Shown here piece by piece: positions 60,931-64,000 of a stretch of 64,000 nucleotides of DNA (its first letter is position 1; each line of letters begins with the position of its first letter). The notes under the pieces were generated by a model, which was given only the letters and a program-made list of their open reading frames with translations, did not search any database and was not told the origin of the DNA. Made by a program: the position numbers and the translations under genes. Source of the stretch: Cymbidium sinense (Eukaryota > Streptophyta > Magnoliopsida > Asparagales > Orchidaceae); NCBI GenBank assembly GCA_021442155.1, contig CM038223.1, positions 35,066,983 through 35,130,982 of the forward strand. The letters run 5' to 3'.

Positions 60931-61160
60931 ATGAGGGATCTTATTATTGGGAAAGTTCCTCATAGTTCCTCCATTACTGTTGCATTGGATCTTAGTGTAT
61001 CCATGCACTTTCTTTCATTATTCTTATTTATTTTGTTTTATGCATCACCCATCATATGATAAGGCTATGGTTGATGGTTTCATTCCTATTGATGGGACCT
61101 TTGACTCCAACATTCTTTTTTTTTTCTACAAAACTACCATAATCTTCTCATAGAAGTAAG

Positions 61161-62345
61161 TTTTCTTAGAAAGGCTAGCGAAAAAGGTGGTAAACCTACA
61201 ATACTCCTCACTGAGGCCAGGACTTGGCCCCTTGTTGAACCTTTAAAATTTACTTTGATTGGGAAATTCTCTTACAAACACCCTAAGAAGGACTTTATCC
61301 ACAAGTAGTTTAAAGATCTAGAATTAGTTGGAGATTAGAATGTGGGGCTCTTGGATGGGAAGCATATTATGATAAAACTTTCCAAAGAGGAAGACTATGT
61401 GAGACTTTTCTCTTAGAAGCTTTATCATATAGAGAATGTACTTATCAAGTTCCTCTAATGGACCCCATCATTTGATAATAGAATTGAACCACCCAAAGTT
61501 TCCATTTGGGTTAAACTTCTGGATTGAAACAACATTTATTCAATAAATGGATACTTTACTCTATAATTGTCATCTTTAATAGGCCTTTAAAGCATGGCAT
61601 CCCTACATTCAACTTGGCATGACCATCAGCTACTAGAATCTTGGTGGAGATGGATGTCACAGCCAGTTATAATGATGAAATTTGAATTGGAACCCCCTCA
61701 AATGGTTATTAGCAAAGAGTGGAAATTAAACAAAAGCATATGTATTATGGGAAATGCAGAATGGTTGGGCATAGTCTTAAAAAAATGTTATATTGCACAT
61801 CCTAAATTGAAAGACAATATAGCAAAAAAATCAAGTAGCAACTTACTAGTAAAAATGTGTAAGCATCTATGTACATTGATGGTAAGGCCACAACTGTTGA
61901 TACAAACCTAGACCTCTTTTATAGAGGTATGGAGAAAAATATAGAATAAACCCACCTATAATAGATACCATTCATCAACAACTCTAAGTAAACAAGGAAT
62001 CATATAAAGAAACCATACATAAATCAAAATAATAGGATTAAAACTACTTCTATTTATAGTGTTGGAACAACACCAGACAACCCTCAAATAATACCCAATC
62101 TCTCAGTTTATAATGAACAGTAAGATGTGCAAGTCCCAATAATAAATATCAATAATCAAACTAGTGAAGTTACTACACCCAATGATTCTAATCCAACACC
62201 TAAAGAAGACAACCAAACTAACCAAAAATTGGAAGTTAGTAGGGACAATAAACAAGAGAAGGTGTTTTCAACTCAAATCAGTGGAGATGGAGATGATTTG
62301 ATTTCTCATGGAGAACCTTTAGAGAGGAACATTATGATGATATAG
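61161..62345 (+). pseudogene. LINE ORF1 (DUF4283 and zinc knuckle)
   Basis: ORF1 of plant L1-type LINEs is an RNA-binding protein. The frame shows FTLIGKFSYKHPKKDFI, GLLDGKHIMIKLSKEEDYVRLF, WTPSFDN and SIWVKLLD, the DUF4283 pattern (61240-61530), then SYNDEI and a knuckle-like YGKCRMVGHSLKK (about 61743-61790) with some Cys lost. A Lys/Asn/Gln-rich tail is open at 62127-62345. Stops at 61306, 61336 and 61414 fall where the family has Trp. The start codon is not clear. Confidence 0.82.
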
Positions 62346-62559
62346 TCAATGATTCCATGAAAGAATGGTAGACTTACAAAGCCAAAAGGCATGTTCATAA
62401 AGAAATAGGGAGCTAAAAAGCTTATTAGCTAACAAAATTCAAACATCTGATGAATAACCAAGAAGGGAAGGGTCCTCCAAAAGTTCCTTTAGAGGTAAGC
62501 CTCCCCATCCTCAATGCAAAACTTCATGATCTGAAATATTATAGGCATTGAGAAGGCCA
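62346..62559 (+). other. LINE inter-ORF region
   Basis: No open frame or motif; separates ORF1 and ORF2. Confidence 0.5.
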
Positions 62560-64000
62560 ATGCCTCTAATATACTAAAAAGCCTTTTTAGACACCATAAA
62601 CTTGAATTTTTTGCTATTCTTGAACCTTTGGTTAGTGCTATAAAAATTTTCATAATAAATAGGAGATTTCTCCCACTTCAATATTCATTCAAATATGAGC
62701 AATAAGATATGGCTTTTTTGGAAGCCAAAATTTTAGATGCAAATTTTATTAGACACCACTCGATATCTCCATATCTTCATTCAAGATATCATCAATGTAG
62801 AAATTCATGCCACCATCATTTATGCTCCCTATAGTAGACAACATATAAAAGAACTCTAGACTAGAATGAAATTGAATAGATCTAGCATGTCATGCCCATG
62901 GATGGCTAGTGGAGATCTAAATAAGATTGCTAGCCCCTTGGAGAAGAAAGAAGGAAAAAGACCAAATCTTTCGATCATTATTGAATTTGTTGAATACATT
63001 AAGGAAGTCAATCTATTTGATGCTAGCTATTATGGTACTCCATTCACTTAGAAAATGGGTAAAGTCTATTAAATACTTGATAGAATACCCATTAACTCTG
63101 CATGAAATTTCTACTTCAGCTCTATTGAGATGTAGCATCTCCTTCAAATTGCTTCAGACCACTCTCCAATTCTTGCTAGCTTTAGCATCATCCATAGGAC
63201 AAATCAACACCATTTTAGATTTCTCAATATGTGGACTTTGCACCCAAACCTTAACAAATGCATTTTGAATGCCTAACAGAATGTATACAATAAGAACTTA
63301 AGGTTAAAACTATGGACATTACACAAGGCAACTATATTGGCACTCAAGAAGTGGAACAAAGAAATTTTGGCAACATACACAACCTCATTACATCAACTAA
63401 AAGTAAAATCAATAGTTTGGAACAAGCCAATTCAAAAATGGAACCCAAAAACACTTTAGAGTTTGAATCCTGATTAAAGTATCACCAAATTAACTTGCAA
63501 TCATATATAAACAAAGAGGACTTTATAAGACAAAAAGCTTCATCTGATAACTTTGTCCATGGTGATAGAAATTCTAGTTATTTTCATTAATAAAAAAGAG
63601 AAGGAAAGCTTATTACCAAATGAAAGACTCCATAGGTAGTTGGTTTTAAAATCAAGATAACATTATGGAGGACTATGTGAAATAAATCTCTAACTTTCTT
63701 AACCAACTACCAACTAACATTCAAACCTTACAACACAATTGCAACTTTTTTGGGAAAGACAAAGATTTCATCAACAATGAGGAACTTACTTCAGTACCCT
63801 TGGAAGATGAGATTATGGCTGCTCTTAGCTTAATGGATGGCTATTTTATGGCCGACATTGATGGTTTCTTGGCTCTATTTTATTAAAATTCCTAGGACAT
63901 TATAAGAGTGGAAACCATTACTTATATACAAGCTTTTTTAGAGGGCATAATGTACATAGTTTCTTTACCACATCTTCCATTTTCCTCATTCCAAAAGAAA
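62560..64000 (+). pseudogene. LINE ORF2: endonuclease and region before RT (partial)
   Basis: ORF2 has an apurinic-type endonuclease followed by RT. Readable blocks: ILKSLFRHHKLEFFAILEPLV (62565-62630), PWMASGDLNKIASPLEKKEG (62893-62955; usual PWLVAGDFN, Phe to Leu), SIIIEFVEYIKEVNLFDASYYGTPFT, then shifted frames with SDHSP-like (about 63155) and FLNMWTL-like (63215). Next is WNKEIFGNIHNLI (about 63350), typical of the linker before RT, then GDRNSSYFH-like at 63560. RT itself is past the window. Confidence 0.85.

Larger units (their letters stand above)
25734..64000 (-). mobile_element. Minus-strand Tat-clade Ty3/Gypsy element (5' end outside window)
   Basis: Reading right to left: leader and gag (60900-59290), protease (59180-58790), RT (58640-57773), RT end and RNase H (45488-44500), integrase (44460-44024 and 31311-30560), tandem arrays (30375-28730), antisense ORF (28535-27548), PPT-like tract and LTR (27322-25734). 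The order is the canonical Gypsy PR-RT-RH-IN, and the motifs match plant Tat/Athila-type polyproteins as I know them. It is split by a chromovirus, a giant solo LTR and a LINE. It inserted in the E0 3' LTR; the flank GGGAT (25729-25733) should recur beyond the window next to the other LTR. Confidence 0.88.
60930..64000 (+). mobile_element. L1-type LINE (3' end outside window)
   Basis: A plus-strand non-LTR element with ~230 bases of presumed 5' UTR (60930-61160), ORF1 (61161-62345), a short gap and ORF2 endonuclease then linker (62560 to the end). The exact 5' end and target duplication cannot be set without the 3' end. It lies in the leader of the Tat element. It decays by stops and frameshifts, but long stretches read well, so it may be younger than its host. 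Confidence 0.85.

Overview
The window is nuclear DNA of a flowering plant, made of nested, decayed retrotransposons. I found no host gene, rRNA, tRNA or CRISPR array. It is very AT-rich, and the recognisable reading frames are plant Ty3/Gypsy (Tat clade and chromovirus) and plant L1-type LINE proteins. None is intact. Several stops sit where these families have tryptophan, as expected of long-methylated heterochromatin. The species cannot be told from the sequence.

Layout, outer to inner. (0) The oldest element, E0 (+), has LTRs at 1-2306 and from 24301, with internal DNA at 2307-3325 and 21869-24300. (1a) A copy of the same family, E1 (+, 3326-21868), sits inside E0. Its two ~5.9 kb LTRs flank 6.7 kb with almost no coding sequence. 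Removing E1 rejoins E0 at a site matching E1's own uninterrupted copy of that site. (1b) A minus-strand Tat-clade Gypsy element starts inside E0's 3' LTR at 25734 and runs past the window end. Read right to left it shows gag, protease, RT, RNase H, integrase, a 3' region of three tandem arrays, a plus-strand (antisense) reading frame and the 3' LTR.

The Tat element carries three insertions. A chromovirus (+, 31312-44023, target duplication CACTT) splits its integrase. A solo LTR of the E0/E1 family (+, 45494-57767) splits its RT. An L1-type LINE (+, about 60930 to the end) lies in its leader. The chromovirus holds a Copia-type LTR (31788-36412) in its 5' LTR and a 1.7 kb LTR-like insert (38170-39854) in its protease. 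The Copia-type LTR in turn holds a compact 1.65 kb minus-strand LTR related to E0/E1 (34291-35935). The solo LTR 45494-57767 is split by about 5.5 kb (50948-56493) that carries a decayed plant-transposon ORF and ends in a chromovirus-family LTR.

The least familiar material: the giant-LTR family without pol and its compact relative; a 15-bp perfect hairpin touching E1's polypurine tract; ~48-bp and ~103-bp tandem arrays in retroelement 3' regions; the antisense ORF downstream of Tat pol; and a probable non-autonomous element sharing chromovirus LTRs. All joins and family calls were made by eye from sequence and recalled protein families, without alignments or searches.
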